Assembly: GCA_903859155.1 (NCBI GenBank)
Contig: CAIOLO010000010.1
Span: forward strand, 30,404 to 94,403
DNA: 64,000 bases
Reading direction: 5' to 3'
Origin: an uncultured beta proteobacterium
Lineage (GTDB): Bacteria > Pseudomonadota > Gammaproteobacteria > Burkholderiales > SG8-39
Shown here one piece after another: positions 63,229-64,000 of this stretch. The translations under genes were made by a program, and so were the position numbers. Position 1 is the first letter of the stretch. Each line of letters starts with the position of its first letter. The notes beneath the pieces are model-generated. The model was not told the DNA's origin. It saw only the letters and a list, made by a program, of their open reading frames with translations, and searched no databases.

Positions 63229-64000
63229 ATGCAGAAGTACGGTTTCAAACCAGAATTCCCAAAAGCCGTTATTCGTGAAGTGAATGCAATACACCCGGAT
63301 ACGTCGGAAACCATCACAAAGAACGGAAAGGATCTCCGAGCCCTGTTGTGGTCATCGATCGATAACCACGACTCCCAGGATCTCGACCAGATGGAGTATT
63401 GCGAACTGGGACCAGATGATGAAATCCGGGTCAGGATTGCGATTGCTGATGTGGATCATTATGTTCCCCGACACTCGCAGGCTGACCAGTACGCGGCATA
63501 CAACGGCACTTCAGTCTATACGGGAATTGTCACCTACCCCATGCTGCCGGACCGGCTCTCAAAAGGCATCTCCTCGCTCCTGCCGGGCCAGGATTGCAGA
63601 GCGGTGATCATTGAGTACACGGTGCTCCCGGATGGTAGCGTTCGGCACGGCAATCTCTACCGGGCGATCGTTTCCAACAAGGCCAAACTCATCTACGAAG
63701 AAGTCGGAGACTGGTTGGAAGGATCAGGGTATATTCCTCTAACCGTCCGGGATGTTGACGGGCTTGAAGGACAGGTGCGGTTGCAGCACGAGACTGCACT
63801 ACGGTTAAAAAAATTCCGTGCTGAAAAGGGTGCGCTAGAACTCGAGACGATAGAAGCCGAGCCGGTCGTTAAGGATGGTAAGGTAAAAGATCTTATTGTC
63901 CAGAAAAAGAATATGGCACGGAACTTAATCGAGGAGTTCATGGTGGCTGCCAATGGCACTACGGTATCATTTCTCGAAAACGCAGGGATACCGATGATCC
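63229..64000 (+). CDS. RNB-domain exoribonuclease (RNase II/R family), cut by window end
   Basis: From ATG 63229 the frame is open to base 64000 and is absent from the ORF track. The RNB catalytic region is clear: LRALLWSSIDNHDSQDLDQ and RIAIADVDHYV carry the metal-binding Asp residues, followed by YPMLPDRLS and NLIEEFMVAANGTTVSFLE. Upstream in-frame codons (IDLKAISFFA) also look homologous, so the true start is probably lost at the junction near 63200. Base composition is more A+T-rich than the preceding kilobases. Confidence 0.8.
   Translation, partial: MQKYGFKPEFPKAVIREVNAIHPDTSETITKNGKDLRALLWSSIDNHDSQDLDQMEYCELGPDDEIRVRIAIADVDHYVPRHSQADQYAAYNGTSVYTGIVTYPMLPDRLSKGISSLLPGQDCRAVIIEYTVLPDGSVRHGNLYRAIVSNKAKLIYEEVGDWLEGSGYIPLTVRDVDGLEGQVRLQHETALRLKKFRAEKGALELETIEAEPVVKDGKVKDLIVQKKNMARNLIEEFMVAANGTTVSFLENAGIPMI

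Noticed and set aside
62561-63283. 240-residue plus-strand ORF
   Set aside because: It is the shadow of the TrpB-like fragment on the minus strand and spans the junction; its composition is typical of an antisense frame.
63284-63607. 107-residue plus-strand ORF in the track
   Set aside because: Out of frame with the RNB-domain protein, whose frame has clear family motifs across the same bases.

Overview
The window looks like the replication-origin side of a betaproteobacterial chromosome. The evidence is gene order: rpmH-rnpA-yidD-yidC-mnmE facing away from dnaA-dnaN-gyrB, then mnmG-rsmG-parA-parB with a parS site; atpIBEFHAGDC; def-fmt-rsmB-DUF4390-ntrY-ntrX-trkA-trkH; and LysM-dprA-smg-topB. 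These blocks and their family types suit Betaproteobacteria (Burkholderiales or Nitrosomonadales type). No rRNA, tRNA, CRISPR array or insertion sequence was recognised.

Layout: 0-6 kb holds the end of a TetR-type regulator and an RND efflux operon (outer membrane lipoprotein, adaptor, HAE1 pump). 6-9.3 kb holds a DapA-like aldolase, a class III cyclase fused to a PilZ domain, and an amidohydrolase-2 enzyme. 9.5-16.7 kb is a complete F-type ATP synthase operon on the minus strand with a good sigma70 promoter. 16.8-28 kb is minus-strand: MmgE/PrpD, TrkH/TrkA, the NtrX/NtrY two-component pair, and the rsmB/fmt/def block. 28-34 kb is plus-strand: LysM, dprA, smg, topB. 34-50 kb is the origin region, with oriC-like DnaA boxes on both sides of dnaA, pckG placed between mnmE and mnmG, a parS site and parAB. 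50-56 kb is a nitrogen-control region: a TorF-type porin and glnK-amtB each have a sigma54 promoter with NtrC-type sites at nearly the same distances. 56-64 kb carries ubiK, comM and a catabolic/redox cluster.

The most notable item is at 59926-61569. Two ORFs in the same frame are separated by a single TGA. Read through, they give one 547-residue protein with the motif U-S-T-C exactly where UGSC-type selenoproteins carry selenocysteine. A hairpin with a GGUC apical loop starts 6 nt after the TGA, as in bacterial SECIS elements. The next gene encodes a thioredoxin-reductase-like flavoprotein with a CASC motif but without the usual NADPH-binding HRRxxxR signature. The pair looks like a selenium-dependent redox system of unknown substrate.

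The right end (about 63.2 kb) is a sharp junction. A TrpB-like gene on the minus strand loses its N-terminal half at the same few bases where an RNB-domain exoribonuclease of visibly different base composition begins on the plus strand. This is either a recombination endpoint or an assembly chimera, so the last 800 bp should be treated with caution.
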